In this document: positions 1 to 10,926 of the stretch, in pieces
Layout: every line of letters starts with the position of its first letter
Position numbering within the stretch: the stretch's first letter is position 1
NCBI RefSeq assembly: GCF_018143015.1
Contig: NC_054751.1
Coordinates: forward strand, 26,022,783-26,086,782
Source: Lytechinus variegatus
Taxonomy: Eukaryota > Echinodermata > Echinoidea > Temnopleuroida > Toxopneustidae
Length of the DNA stretch: 64,000 nucleotides
Direction: 5' to 3'
Program-made: the position numbers and the translations under genes
The notes under the pieces: model-generated
What the model saw: only the letters and a program-made list of their open reading frames with translations
Told to the model about the DNA's origin: nothing
Databases searched by the model: none

Positions 1-98
1 AAGTAATAAATGGATGCCTGTGCTCTTTAGCCAATCCGAAACAAGTGACGATGTCAGATCTGATAAATGTCAGACCACAAATGTTGATGAAACTTTAA
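1..98. repeat. Worn MITE A right half at the window edge
   Basis: TAGCCAATCCGAA, GATGTCAGATCTGATAAATG and AATGTTGATGAAACTT follow the order of the right half of MITE A. The left half is outside the window. Confidence 0.4.
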
Positions 99-505
99 TA
101 CATGTACTTGCAGTTCACTGTATCTAATTATTATGTCACATTAATTTTCAGACTCCTCCAAAACTAGATCTACAGAGTACAGAACCTTTAAAGAGCATTA
201 CTTGTACATTTTTAACAGGTGCAGTGCAGAGAAACTGATTTGGAATATCCCCCTTCTCATGCCAGTTGAGGGGGAAGGAAACATATCCAGATTGTATTGT
301 GTCAGCGATCATAGACAAGTGCTGACAGCAGATTGACGTAATACATGACGTAATATATGTAGTGAAAACATATGGTACATAGAGTTCATAAGTACTATCT
401 GGGCTCCCATAATAAAGTTTTATAGTGCTTTATAATTGCAAGGCTTATTTCTGTGATTAATTGCATTGATTATTGTTCATGGTTAGTCAAAGAATTCAGC
501 CTGAT

Positions 506-636
506 CAGTGGCGGATCCAGGTGGGGGCCATCTGGCCTGTGGACCCCCCCCCCATTTAGTGGAATATGTCATGCATAGCCGAGGCATGTGAGGACCTTTG
601 TCGTTGTTTTCTTGTCAAATCCTGGATCTGCCCTTG
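506..636. mobile_element. Short hAT-like MITE
   Basis: 131 bases starting CAGTGGCGGATCCAG and ending CTGGATCTGCCCTTG. The flanks AGCCTGAT and AGCCTACT could be a worn 8-base target duplication, as used by hAT elements. The G/C runs next to both ends are shared with the copy at 1880. Confidence 0.5.
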
Positions 637-1236
637 AGCCTACTGATCAATTGCAAAGCTGTGTGTTACAGATCCATTTTTGTGTATTATTTGCAATTCC
701 TATTATCTTCTAGATCTCTTTCTTCATGTATCTTGCTTTCCTTCTCTAATTCATTCTCTTTTTTTTCTCCCAACTAAATAAATTAATTATTTTTTTGGAG
801 CATGTCTCCTCTTTTAGTTTGGTTTGATTTTATTTTACTGTATAAAAATCTAAATAATATACAATGTACAAAATGAAGATTATCGTGAAATAAAAACTTT
901 TAAGGATATGGATGGAGCACTCTCATCAGCACCATTGATATTTAATTGCCTTGTTCAGGTCCAATTATCTCAATCTCTATTTTGTCTTGTTTTTCTTTTT
1001 GTCCTCTCATTAGTAATCCTTCTGTCTGTCTTTCTGGTCTGCCCATCTCTCTATCTTCTATGTCCTCATTCTCTCCTCTACATATTGCGCCTCCTCCCCT
1101 TTTCCATCTGAAGTGCTCTTAAATACAATTTTTACCTCTCTTATTAACTTTCCCATTTCCTTTTCTTACCTAAAATCTAACTCTTATTTCGGCTCTTGTG
1201 CTCTTTTCTCCCAATCCCGTCCTATCAGCTCGTGCC
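637..1236. other. EXOC4 intron, no recognised feature
   Basis: T- and C-rich stretch with long pyrimidine runs (900-1120). Open frames here translate to Leu/Ser/Phe-rich peptides typical of pyrimidine tracts. No gene is seen. Confidence 0.5.
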
Positions 1237-1491
1237 ATCACATCAGTTCACATTAGTTATTGCGTCTGGTCGGGCATTCTCATAACCTGACCATTCAAGA
1301 AAAGGACTCCCTACATTCCCAAAAGGTTGGGTCCAGTTAACCCAATAATTTGTGAAAATGAAAGCAAAATTGTTGTATGGTCAGTTAAACTGGACCCAAC
1401 GTTTCGGGAATTTAGGGGGTCCCTTTCTTGAATGGTTGGGTAGGCCTATATACGCGATTGCCTGACCCGTCGTGATAAACTGATGTGAAGG
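1237..1491. mobile_element. Hairpin MITE with arms of over 100 bases
   Basis: ATCACATCAGTT at 1237 pairs with AACTGATGTGA near 1480, and CCATTCAAGAAA with TTTCTTGAATGG. TTGGGTCCAGTT pairs with AACTGGACCCAA near the centre. The arms together take up nearly the whole element, leaving a loop of about 45 bases. Confidence 0.75.
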
Positions 1492-1879
1492 CAGAAGCCA
1501 TTCTATCCCACTTTTTCTTTCAACCTTGTGAAAACCCACAGTTTTCATCTTTCCACCCCACCCTACCTTATCATCCTCTTTCTTTATCCTAGATTTCAAT
1601 ATCTCCCCAAGACCCACCTTATTACAACCAGATGTACAATTGATTGTAATGACGTAATGATTGTAACTTTTTCAAGTCTACATGTACATGCAAACCATCC
1701 ACAAAAAATAGGTTCAGATTTTGATTTTATCATTTAATGTATTTATGCATGTCCCTATTAAATCTTATCACTGTATTTTTACTTTTCTCTTCTGCTCTAC
1801 CCTTCTTCCTCGTGGAGGAAGTGACACATTTTAATAGAAAATAACGTCAATGGCCTAAAAATTGTAGTCACCTGTGTAA

Positions 1880-2151
1880 CTGGCTGATCCAGGGGGGGGG
1901 GGGCAAAGCCGGCCCGTTATTAACCATAAACATAAATCAATATTTGTAATGTAAAAAATGCAGTTTAACAGAAGTGTGCCCCCTTCCCTTTTGAAAGTGA
2001 AGACTTTTTTTCTTGCTTGTCAAAGTATTTTGTGGACGAAATGTCTTTATTTTTTTTGTTAAAATCTTTTTTTTTCTTTTTTCTTTTTTTTCTCTGGAAA
2101 ATGTGCCCCCCCCCCCCTTTGGAAAATCCTGGATCCGCTTGGACCTTTGTG
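1880..2151. mobile_element. Second GGATCCAG-ended MITE
   Basis: GGCTGATCCAGGGGGGG at the left faces CCTGGATCCGCTTGG at the right, with G and C runs just inside both ends and a T-rich middle. Same family as 506-636, and a related copy may lie at about 55212-55425. Confidence 0.45.
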
Positions 2152-2679
2152 GTTAGGAAAGCAAAACATCAAAAACAATATTGCTTAAAATAACTTTAAG
2201 GCCTTTTATAGTAGATTATTTAAACCAAAATATTAATAAGTAAAAAACATTTATGATGTCAGGGATCATTAATATTCAGATTAAACCCACTATACATGTA
2301 GAAGTCCAGAATTAAGATACATATTCATTATTCATCATCCATGTAAATTCAAATTGGGTAATATGCAGTGCAAGGATACATAACACATACATACATACAT
2401 CATATTAATCCCTCATTAAAAAAAAATAATTTAAAGCAAAAATCTTTAGATACAAACTCAAGGAATTATTGGAACATTACCAGATACTTTGACTAAATTA
2501 ATGATTTCCTTTGGATTGTGGCTTGTAAACCCTCTTGCTAATTCTTATGATCTCTTGAAAGTACTGTGCCTTCTCAAGAGGTCTATAATTTATAGATACA
2601 TGTACTTTTTGATAAAAGCATTGAGCATTGTGGTTTTGTAAACCTGACTAATGCCATTGAAAAATAAAGGGGGGGGGGG

Positions 2680-2852
2680 TGTTGCACCCACAAATGTAAT
2701 AACGCCCACAAATGTAATAACGCCCACAAATGTAATAACACTTTACCCACAAATGTAATAACGCCCACAAATGTAATAACACTTTACCCACAAATGTAAT
2801 AATTTTTGATCGCCCACAAATGTAATAATGACTTTACCCACAAATGTAATAA
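2680..2852. repeat. Left minisatellite terminus
   Basis: Eight tandem words CCCACAAATGTAATAA with alternating spacers (CG, CACTTTA, TTTTTGATCG, TGACTTTA). The word order is mirrored in the right terminus. Confidence 0.85.
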
Positions 2853-2929
2853 ATTTGAAGGGATTTTTGGCGAATCCGTTCTAAACTAAAATCCTATAGT
2901 AATGCGTTCATATAGCACAAAAGTGCAAA

Positions 2930-4520
2930 GTCTTTTTTTCAGACCGGGTTAATAAAACATCAAAGTACAAATATAAATCCAAAGTCTTTTTTCCAGACCC
3001 GGTTGTTTAAAAAATATAATAAAGGTCCAAAGTCTTTTTTTCCAGACCCGGTTGTTTGAAAAATTGTGATATAAGTCCAAAGTCTTTTTTCCAGACCCGG
3101 TTGTTTCAAGAATTTTAATAAGTCCAGTCTTTTTCCTGACCCAGTTATTTCAAAATTTATAATATAAGTCCAAACTACGATACGATAATGATATTCCTGT
3201 GGAAAAAATGGGAATCGAGCTTAGTCTTTTCTCCAGACCCAGTTAATTAAAACTGGTGGAATTAATGTCTTTGTTGTTGTTTCAACTTATACGGTGTATA
3301 TTGTGAATATATGCACTAAGAGTAAATTGAGAATCAAGCGTAGTCTTTTATCCAGACCCGGTTACCTGTTATTTAAACATTATGAATAACAGTTTAAAAA
3401 CAGTATAAAGACCCCATAATCTTATTAATGCTGGATATAGCGTAGTCTTTCAGCCCGACCATTTTTTTCTTAAAAAAAACGCTAATAGTAAGAATTAAAA
3501 AAAATCAAAGTCTAAGACCAAACAAACCTTCAACCTAAGAACCTGTTTTAAAAGAGGTTTAGAGTGTTGTCTTTATTCCAGACCTAAAACAGTTACGAAG
3601 AAAATCTAACATAAGACCTTATATTCTTATTCTCGTTGATAACACGAGTTTTAAAACGTACTCTTTCCTCCAGACCCGGCTATTAAAAAAAAGTAACTGA
3701 AAAACTTCGAATCTAAGACCAAATTTCCAAAGTTTCACCCAGTAAAAATATGTCTTTTTTTTAAATAATACTACTACCCCTACAAAACATTGTAATAACG
3801 CGTGGGTAAAGCAGACATCCTTTCTCCAGACTTGGTTACTATTTGAAAAATGAAATAGTTTTTACAAATATTCTAAAACGAATACCCAATAATCTAATTA
3901 CTGTGGAACAACATGAAGACCGATTGTCGAAGATCGACTTTCCTCCAGACACAATTATTTCAGGAATAAAAAATCAATAAAACTCAACCCCCAACAGCGA
4001 ATCTAAGAACCAACAATCCTCCAAATTAAGACCATGCATGTAGAAAAGCACACGTTTAGAGCGTTGTCTTTATTCCAGACCCGGTGATTTAAAAATGATT
4101 TAAACAATCCTAAAAACAAAAGACTCATATTCTTATTCTTGTGGAATAACACGAGTATTATGCTTAGTCTTTCGTCTGGACCCGGTTATTTAAAAGATAA
4201 AGAAATATTGAAAAAAAATGACAGCTGAGACCAATCTTCAAAATTAAACCCACTTAAAATGCTTGGGCTTAGAGTGTTGTCTTTACCCCTCACCGACGTA
4301 TATTATAACTTTTGAAACGACCGGGTCTGAAAAAAAGACTTTGGACTTGCATAATTTTTTAATTAACCGGGTCTGGAAAAAAACTTTGGACGTTTATTAT
4401 AATTTTGAAACAACCGGGTCTGGTAAAAAGAATTTGGACGTATTTGAAAAACCGGGTCTGGAAAAAGACTTGGACTTGTACTGTAATATTTCATTAACCG
4501 GGTCTGGAAAAAAGACTTTG
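2930..4520. repeat. Core array of AGTCTTTTTCCAGACCCGG units in two orientations
   Basis: About thirteen diverged units (for example near 2931, 2986, 3033, 3083, 3219, 3344, 3567, 3811, 4065 and 4168) run in one orientation. Five units (near 4320, 4365, 4413, 4452 and 4497) run in the other. Spacing varies from about 45 to over 100 bases, with AT-rich filler. Confidence 0.75.
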
Positions 4521-4599
4521 AACTTTTGTGCTATATGAACGCATTACTATAGGATATTAGTTTAGAACGAATTCACCAAAAATCACTTCAAATTTATTA

Positions 4600-4779
4600 C
4601 ATTTGTAGGTAAAGTCATTATTACATTTGTGGGTAAAGTGCATTATTACATTTGTGGGTAAAGTGTTATTACATTTGTGGGCGTTATTACATTTGTGGGT
4701 AAAGTGTTATTACATTTGTGGGCGATCAAAAATTATTACATTTGTGGGTAAAGTGTTATTACATTTGTGGGCGTTAATA
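4600..4779. repeat. Right minisatellite terminus, inner part
   Basis: Reverse complement of the left array, with words TTATTACATTTGTGGG joined by TAAAGTG or CG. It is broken off at 4779 by the inserted element and resumes at 8367-8450. Confidence 0.85.
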
Positions 4780-5579
4780 GGGCCTGTTTCAAAATTGGTA
4801 ACCATCATGCTTATTTTTGAAAGTTGTTTTTAAACGATGTTTTTTCATTTTTTATTGATGATTCATATCTCCTCTTTCATGAAATATAAGTATCCATTCA
4901 ATTTTTACAACTTTTCTTGAATTTTTCGCAAATTTTATAACATGATGCAAATTTGAAAGCATGTCGGACGGAATTCTTTCTCTGAAATTAAATGGTCCTA
5001 GGTAACACTTAATATCTTTGTTTTGAAACTGCATGTTTATAAATATTAACATATATATCAATCATCCTTTTTATACATTAACTGGAATCATATATGTAGA
5101 AATGAATGATTCCTGCAATTTTAGAAAAGGTAACTCAAAATTTTCTGTCCGACATGCAAAAAATTTCCAAGAAGTTTTCCCTCAGAAAAACCATTGACAA
5201 TTTTATAGATTTTTCCCAGCCAAGTATCAATGAATTGATTGTAGTCTTAGAATGAATGATGATTTTTAAAATTTACCTGCACCTAAGTAGGAAAAAATAA
5301 GGATAACTTTTTTTTCCATCCGACATGAAAGTGGCATGTCGGACGGAATCTATTGAGATAGCACACATTACACTTCTGTTCTGCAGCTTTCAGTGTACAA
5401 TAACCTCATATATTACAGTTCAGATTCTGGACACACACAATACACAAACTTACACACAATTAAACAGTACTTAGGTATGGTATTTTCCTGCAATCTGATT
5501 GGTCAGAAGTGATGTACACTTTCAATATGTAAAGCACATGGCTTGGGACCTTCCTCTTGCTTTCACCTTTCCAGTATGG

Positions 5580-6470
5580 CAGTGTATCCTATTGCCGGAC
5601 ACCTTTATTTCAGTGCTTTAAAAATGACAACTAGAGGAAATACAATGAAGAAAAATTATACCTTGCTATTCCAAATATTCTGAAAATTATAAATATGATG
5701 AAATTATTTTATATTTTCCAATCGTTTTCTTTGCACCGCACTTGCCGCATACCCCTCCGCGAAAAACAATTATTTTCGTGCGTGACAAATTACATCATAA
5801 TTCCGGACGCGCGACGGACGGGTAAAAATATTCTTGATTATAATGATGTAAGAAAGAGTTGGTGTGATTTTTTCATGATATATCATCTCATGAGTAAATT
5901 CTAAGTTTTTGTTTGCTTTCTTATATCGATTTTGAGCAGATCTTTGTAATAAATTGGTGTTTGCTAACTAATTTCATTAAAAATTTTTTTTTTTGATTGC
6001 GTGTTCGATATGGCACTTTCCAGTATTAATGCTCGTTCATATCGTGACCCTCAGTCAAGTTCTATCGATGCGCAGACGATCGTTGACGGCTTTCTATCTA
6101 CCTCGCGCACGGACGGCCGGGGTACATACCTTGAGAACTAGCCGTCGACGATCTGATCGATGGAGCGGACGAGATTGAAATTCGGCGAATTAGGCCCGAA
6201 ATTAGGTCCGTATTGCCATCAGAAAATAGATCAATTGGGATCAATTGTTAATGCAAAACTATGTTATATGATATTTTAAGCATTTTCTGTCATTTTAGAG
6301 AAAAATAAGGTAAAAGTTGGATTTTTTCGCCTTGTTTTTGCAAACTTGTTCTTTGAATTGATCTGTGAAACTGAACTGCGGAAGTCTTACCGTACGAAAT
6401 TGATTTCGTACGCAGTAATATGCGCGTCCGGAAATATGATAGTGTCCGGTAATACAATACGTGACTATAC
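5580..6470. mobile_element. Possible third-level inverted-repeat element
   Basis: TATTGCCGGACAC near 5590 and its inverse GTGTCCGGTAATAC near 6442 face each other. Inside, GATCGTTGACGGC (about 6079) pairs with GCCGTCGACGATC (about 6141), and GTCCGGAC-like words recur. CpG-rich words set this block apart from its AT-rich host. The exact ends are not fixed. Confidence 0.45.
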
Positions 6471-6921
6471 TTGTGTTTTACTGGCCAAGGTAGTGTCCTG
6501 TTTTACTGTAGAAAACTAACATTATGTATTGCTTTAAGCATTTTCTAAATGAATAGTAAGAAGTTTAAAACTCAGAGATGCATGTGGGATACAAAATTTG
6601 CCCAAAATATAGCTGAAGAAAATGATAATCTACTTCATAAGATGCTCATGTTTTTGGATTGGGGAAGGGAGGACTCTGTGCACTTTAGCAACTCAGTGCA
6701 TGGGCTATAGCCTATGCACAAATCTATCAAGTGTCTTGTGGAAAGTTAAAATAATACTTGACTGCAATATTGTCTGCTTGTTTTACAATTCAATATGAGA
6801 GTGCACTGTTTTACATCTGAATTTGTGAATGATAATAATAATAATAGGGTAAATAATAATGATAAAATGATAAAAATAATTTTTCATAATACCTGAAATC
6901 AATTTTTGTTTCTCAATTTTT

Positions 6922-7509
6922 ATGAAACTGTATCCCACAATTTGTTATAACATCCTAAAAATAAACAGTGAAAAAAGAAAAAAAATTCTGGATGTGTGCA
7001 AAGAACTTAAAACTTATTTAATTTACCATCCTGATGAATTTATTTCGCGAAAAAGCTATCGTGTTTTGGTTGTGATTTTCAGTGTCCTTGAAGTTGCAAG
7101 AATGTGGGAGCGTTCAAAAAATGCAATTAGATGCAAAAATTGGCGTGACTCCCTTGATGCTCAAGATCGAAAAGAAAAAGACAGAAATAGAAAACTTAAA
7201 CAAAACAAGGAAAAATATGAGTCTGCTCTTCTGAAAGACAAGTGTCGTAAGAGAATGAAAGCAAGAAATGCTTCCTTGTCTTCTATCTCAACTAGTCATC
7301 AGTCTGCAACTTCTGATCCCACTTCTAACTTGTCTGCTTCCACTGCCATCCATGCTCCTAATACAGCTAATACATCCTCTACATTCTCTGCTTCTACTCC
7401 TGAGCCAGCATGCACCACCAAACCATCTACCCCACCATCTAAATCCAGTCCATTCAGCACGAAGCACTCAGCACTAATTTCTGATATTAAAGCTGTCAAA
7501 CTTGAGTGA
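6922..7509 (+). CDS. 195-codon ORF of unknown function inside a TIR element
   Basis: Unrecognised. Residues 1-70 are mixed. Residues about 75-115 are a highly charged helix (RKEKDRNRKLKQNKEKYESA then LLKDKCRKRMKARN). Residues 116-180 are almost all Ser, Thr, Pro and Ala. An AG acceptor at 7080-7081 raises the possibility that only the part from about 7082 is an exon. Basic arms of this kind recur, from memory, in multi-copy transposon-associated hypothetical proteins of invertebrates, but I cannot name a family. No transposase catalytic motif was seen. It lies roughly two thirds of the way through the element at 4780-8366 and is probably its cargo or a remnant of its gene. Confidence 0.4.
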   Translation: MKLYPTICYNILKINSEKRKKILDVCKELKTYLIYHPDEFISRKSYRVLVVIFSVLEVARMWERSKNAIRCKNWRDSLDAQDRKEKDRNRKLKQNKEKYESALLKDKCRKRMKARNASLSSISTSHQSATSDPTSNLSASTAIHAPNTANTSSTFSASTPEPACTTKPSTPPSKSSPFSTKHSALISDIKAVKLE

Positions 7510-8366
7510 AAGTTTGCACCACTTTCTGTGAGGTCTTATGCAATCATTTTCTTTTGAATTGCATTGTTATTCAACTTTGACGGGAAGACTGTTTATTGTT
7601 CATTGTTCACCAAAAATACTATTGCGATTTGAAAGTCTCATAATTCATGAAATTAGAAAAAAATTGGGGTGATACGATATGCTGTAATTCTGGTAATTTC
7701 ATTACTGAGAAATAATGAATCGTACAAAAATTGTACTGAACAGCTAAGTGCATTTTGACTGTGTGCTATTAATCATGTCGGACGGAACCTAGCATGTCGG
7801 ACGGAATTTCATCAATGTTCCTATGGTAACAAAGTTATAAATAGATGTCAGATCTTTTTAACTATGAAAAACATTAGTACCCATGATGACCTTTCTACAA
7901 AAGGCAAGGAATTAATGATTTGGGCAAATTGCTAAAAAAGTAACATTTTCATTCCGTCCGACATGATTGGTTCCGTCCGACATGATGTGTTTTTTAATAG
8001 TTCCTGTTGCCATGACAACAATCCTTGAATAAAGATTTTTTTGAGAATTTAATGTTTGGTTGTTCTTCTGTTTATTTGACTGTGAATTACTCACTTATCA
8101 CTTAAACTTTTGATAGAATAATAACTTGAATAAGAAAAGTCAAGGGTCCTCATTTCTATCGATTCCGTCCGACATGGTCAGTTTTTGCCCTTTTACAGAC
8201 AAATTTTGAAAAGATACTTGGGAAGTTACTTATACATGATGAAAGTCATGTAAGCTCTCCATGTCCCTGTACAGAAGTCTAAAGAAAACTACCTCTAACA
8301 AAAATGACAGCTTCTTTTGCTATCAAATTCCGTCCGACATGATTACGACAATTTTGAAACAGGCCC

Positions 8367-8450
8367 GTTATTACATTTGTGGGTAAAGTGTTATTACATT
8401 TGTGGGCGTTATTACATTTGTGGGCGATTATTACATTTGTGGGTGTAACA
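8367..8450. repeat. Right minisatellite terminus, outer part
   Basis: Four words TTATTACATTTGTGGG ending in TGTAACA. It continues the array interrupted at 4779 and gives the outer boundary of the foldback element. Confidence 0.85.
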
Positions 8451-8945
8451 GGGGGGTCGTGAGTTTGTATCCCAACCATGGGGGATTTACCATTACCAAA
8501 ACTAAAAATTAGCTTTGAGTTTACATGAATGTACCAGATCTACTGCTACTCCAGTCTTTTACCTTTTAATTGCCTTTGAACATTGGACAATTTCCTTCAT
8601 ACTTGTAACATTGCTCGTGAATGTCAAATATCTAATACCACAAAGTTGTGTCATCAATTTAGCAAGAGGATTTCTTCATTATATCTAAATTGGTTCACTC
8701 AAGTATTGTTAAGCAAAGAGGGTAACATTCTTGTTGTAATAGCAATTTTCAATGCTTATCTTACCGGGGAAGCGTCTCGTAATTTGGGAACTGGATACGA
8801 AAATGAGTCGTGTTGAAAACTAAAAGAATTAGTACTGGGCTGTTTTACATATCAAAGAAAAAGTATGTTTGATAATAAAATTATAATATATGTAAGTCAA
8901 TGACATACATGTACAAGAAGTTAGAAGTACTTAAACTCTTCTTTT

Positions 8946-9075
8946 CATTTTTAGTGTCCTGGCTTTCTCAACACAAAGCGATTAATCACTAAATGAAATG
9001 GCCTATCAAGATCATCGTTTCATGCCCATTTTGCTCAGAAGGCTGACTAGGAACCAATCAGAAATGCTCTTTCAA
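8946..9075. repeat. MITE C-like fragment
   Basis: Contains AACACAAAGCGATTAATCAC and, at the other end, AAATTAGCGATGAATAGTTAA. These words match the family seen at 57547 in reverse order. Confidence 0.45.
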
Positions 9076-9118
9076 ATTAGCGATGAATAGTTAACCTTCA
9101 TGATATGGGGTTCAGATG

Positions 9119-9308
9119 GATGTTTCATAAAGCTGGTTTCTTTTTAAACTATGACTTTATGCAATGCTAATAGTTAATACACAACAATACACATGACTGA
9201 ACATATAATTAGGTGCCAAATCAGCTGTCGAGAATAATCTAGCAGAAAAAATGGTCACCAGTCATATGCAAAGGGTCATTAAACTTCTGAACAGCTTTAT
9301 GAAAGGGT
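9119..9308. mobile_element. Degenerate copy of MITE B
   Basis: TGTTTCATAAAGCTGG at the left faces AACAGCTTTATGAAA at the right, the terminal words of the MITE B family described at 15316. The middle is diverged. Confidence 0.5.
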
Positions 9309-10738
9309 TTGATTAAAAGCTGTCCTGAGAAAAGTTTTTAAATGTTTTTTTTTGTTTGTTTAAATGTATGTCCCCATGGATGAAAAATGTGATAAGAACA
9401 AGCCAAAATGGTTGAAACTAGGACAAAAATTTCATGCCACATCTGTGTGTTCCCATATACCTATTTCTGTGTTCAGTGCCAGCTAAAATGCTAAGTACTG
9501 CATCTACACTCAGAGTGTACTTCAAGTAACCTTGTAAACTTGGACATGCCTTAAAAAACAAATTGCTTGGGAGGGGTATAACAGAGTTCCGTTCTTAATG
9601 CTTCACATTCCATATTTTTGTCTTTTTGCCAAATTTTCTGCTCTGAACTTGGCTCGGTCAGAGATCTAGTAATTGAACAGCAGGCATTCATGACGTTTAA
9701 TGGCGTCAAATTATTGGATGATTCATTTGAGTGATTGATTTTAGAGATACATGTATTAATCCTTGTATTGGCTCACAGTGGTTCAAGAAAAAAACTTCTG
9801 TGTTTTTGTGCATGTTATGTTTAACAGAAATTTGAAGCGCTACCGAATGTCGTTAGGTCGTAGTCGTCATAGATCAGTTGAAAGCTTAACTCTTTGCCCG
9901 CCACGGACGACTCGCGGCACATACAGCGGACTGCCAATGACGACTCAAGTCACAGTTCGCACACAATGCATACAGCACCCCAAAATTAATGTGGCGCACG
10001 GGGGATAGTGTACGTGGCAGGCAAAGAGTTAAAGGGGACAATACCGGTATTATTATTAGAGTTCCGCCTATTAAACGTTCCATTCTTACAAAAGTGTGGG
10101 GTCATGTTCATTAAAATCATTCTGTAGACCGAATAGGTTTTGTACAGGCACCACCTACATGTAGTTCCAATTGCTAATGGCTAAATATTTCTCTTTATTG
10201 AGAATAAGAAGAAATTTCATCTCGATGCTTGTCATAATTCAGGGACACATCTATCAATGCTGAATGGAAGCCAACGCTATGCCGTATGTTGGAGATGGAT
10301 CTGTCCAGAATTCATTTGGGGATAGCTCGCCGACTTATCTCAGACAATTTCTTGATGCATTTCTTTGATCAGACAGCCACATCCTGAGGATGTTGTATTT
10401 TCCTTTATGAATTCATATAGGAAACATGATACGTCACTGCCAGTAGCAGTGCTGTCTATCGTGAAGTTGAATCCAAGCCATTGATGAGCACTGCTGTCTT
10501 TGACAGTCTTTCAAGACACGTTGACAGTTAAATCAGAAGAAAAAAGAGAATGAAAATGCAGTTATTATCGCTTTAAGAATAGTTTTGACAAGTGTTATTG
10601 CCATTTTTGTGTATTAAAGGGGGCGATATTGATTTGCCTTTCTTCTTTGAAAGATATTCGTAGGTTTGGTGACCGTCATGTTTATCCAAACCATCAGAAT
10701 ATCAAACAACATATCTTTCCCTCTTCTTGTATTTAAAG
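9309..10738. other. EXOC4 intron, no recognised feature
   Basis: Ordinary intronic sequence. I looked here for the preceding Sec8 exon (the segment before SKHYL in vertebrates) and found none with a matching reading frame. Confidence 0.5.
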
Positions 10739-10855
10739 TCAAAATGGAAAGAGTGTATCAACTCTTCTTGCCAGATTCCTAGCCAATAAGTAGTACCTTT
10801 GTGCAACTAAACTCTTGACCAAGAACATGGGTCAATTTAGGAGTGACCCTTAGGG
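10739..10855 (+). pseudogene. Decayed duplicate of EXOC4 visible exon 1
   Basis: About 117 bases align closely without gaps to the first two thirds of the EXOC4 exon that starts 188 bases downstream. Shared blocks include AAGAGTGTATC, ATTCCTAGCCAA and CTCTTGACCAAGA. A pyrimidine-rich run and an AG acceptor (10737-10738) are preserved in the same phase. The reading frame stays open for 17 codons until TAG at 10791-10793, then continues as YLCATKLLTKNMGQ. The 3' third and the donor are not recognisable. This looks like a tandem exon duplication that decayed, not a used alternative exon. Confidence 0.85.
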
Positions 10856-10926
10856 CTATTTTTATCTCATTCTTTATATCTGTTCTTCCTCAACACAAGT
10901 TTCTTTTTTTCTTTTTTGATTTGTAG

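Larger units (their letters stand above)
4780..8366. mobile_element. 3.6-kb TIR element with subterminal CATGTCGGACGGAA repeats, inserted in the foldback element
   Basis: It starts GGGCCTGTTTCAAAATTG and ends CAATTTTGAAACAGGCCC, an 18-base perfect inverted repeat. The flanks GTTAATA (4773-4779) and GTTATTA (8367-8373) could be an imperfect 7-base target duplication. Ten copies of CATGTCGGACGGAA or its complement lie near the ends: about 4960, 5146, 5318, 5335, 7774, 7793, 7953, 7970, 8161 and 8327. Subterminal repeats of this kind are known in hAT, CACTA and Zisupton-type transposons, where the transposase binds. An ORF of unknown function (6922-7509) is the only sizeable coding stretch. No transposase was recognised, so it is probably non-autonomous or of an unrecognised family. 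Confidence 0.75.
2680..8450. mobile_element. Foldback-type element with minisatellite inverted termini, interrupted by a second element
   Basis: The left end reads TGTTGCACCCACAAATG and the right end is its inverse, CATTTGTGGGTGTAACA. Each terminus is an array of ACAAATGTAATAA words joined by CGCCC or CACTTTACCC spacers. Inside the arrays, a further stretch (CGTTCTAAACT, TAATGCGTTCATATAGCAC) is also inverted between 2870-2930 and 4520-4580. The core (2930-4520) is built of repeated AGTCTTTTTTCCAGACCCGG units. They point one way up to about 4200 and the opposite way from about 4320, so arms of over 400 bases can pair. Both flanks are G-runs, which hides any target duplication. Without the inserted element (4780-8366) it is about 2.2 kb. 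No coding capacity. Confidence 0.8.

Noticed and set aside
4263-4538. 91-codon ORF with a repeated TTGSGKKTLD-like peptide
   Set aside because: The peptide repeat is the translation of the inverted CCGGGTCTGGAAAAAGAC units of the foldback element.
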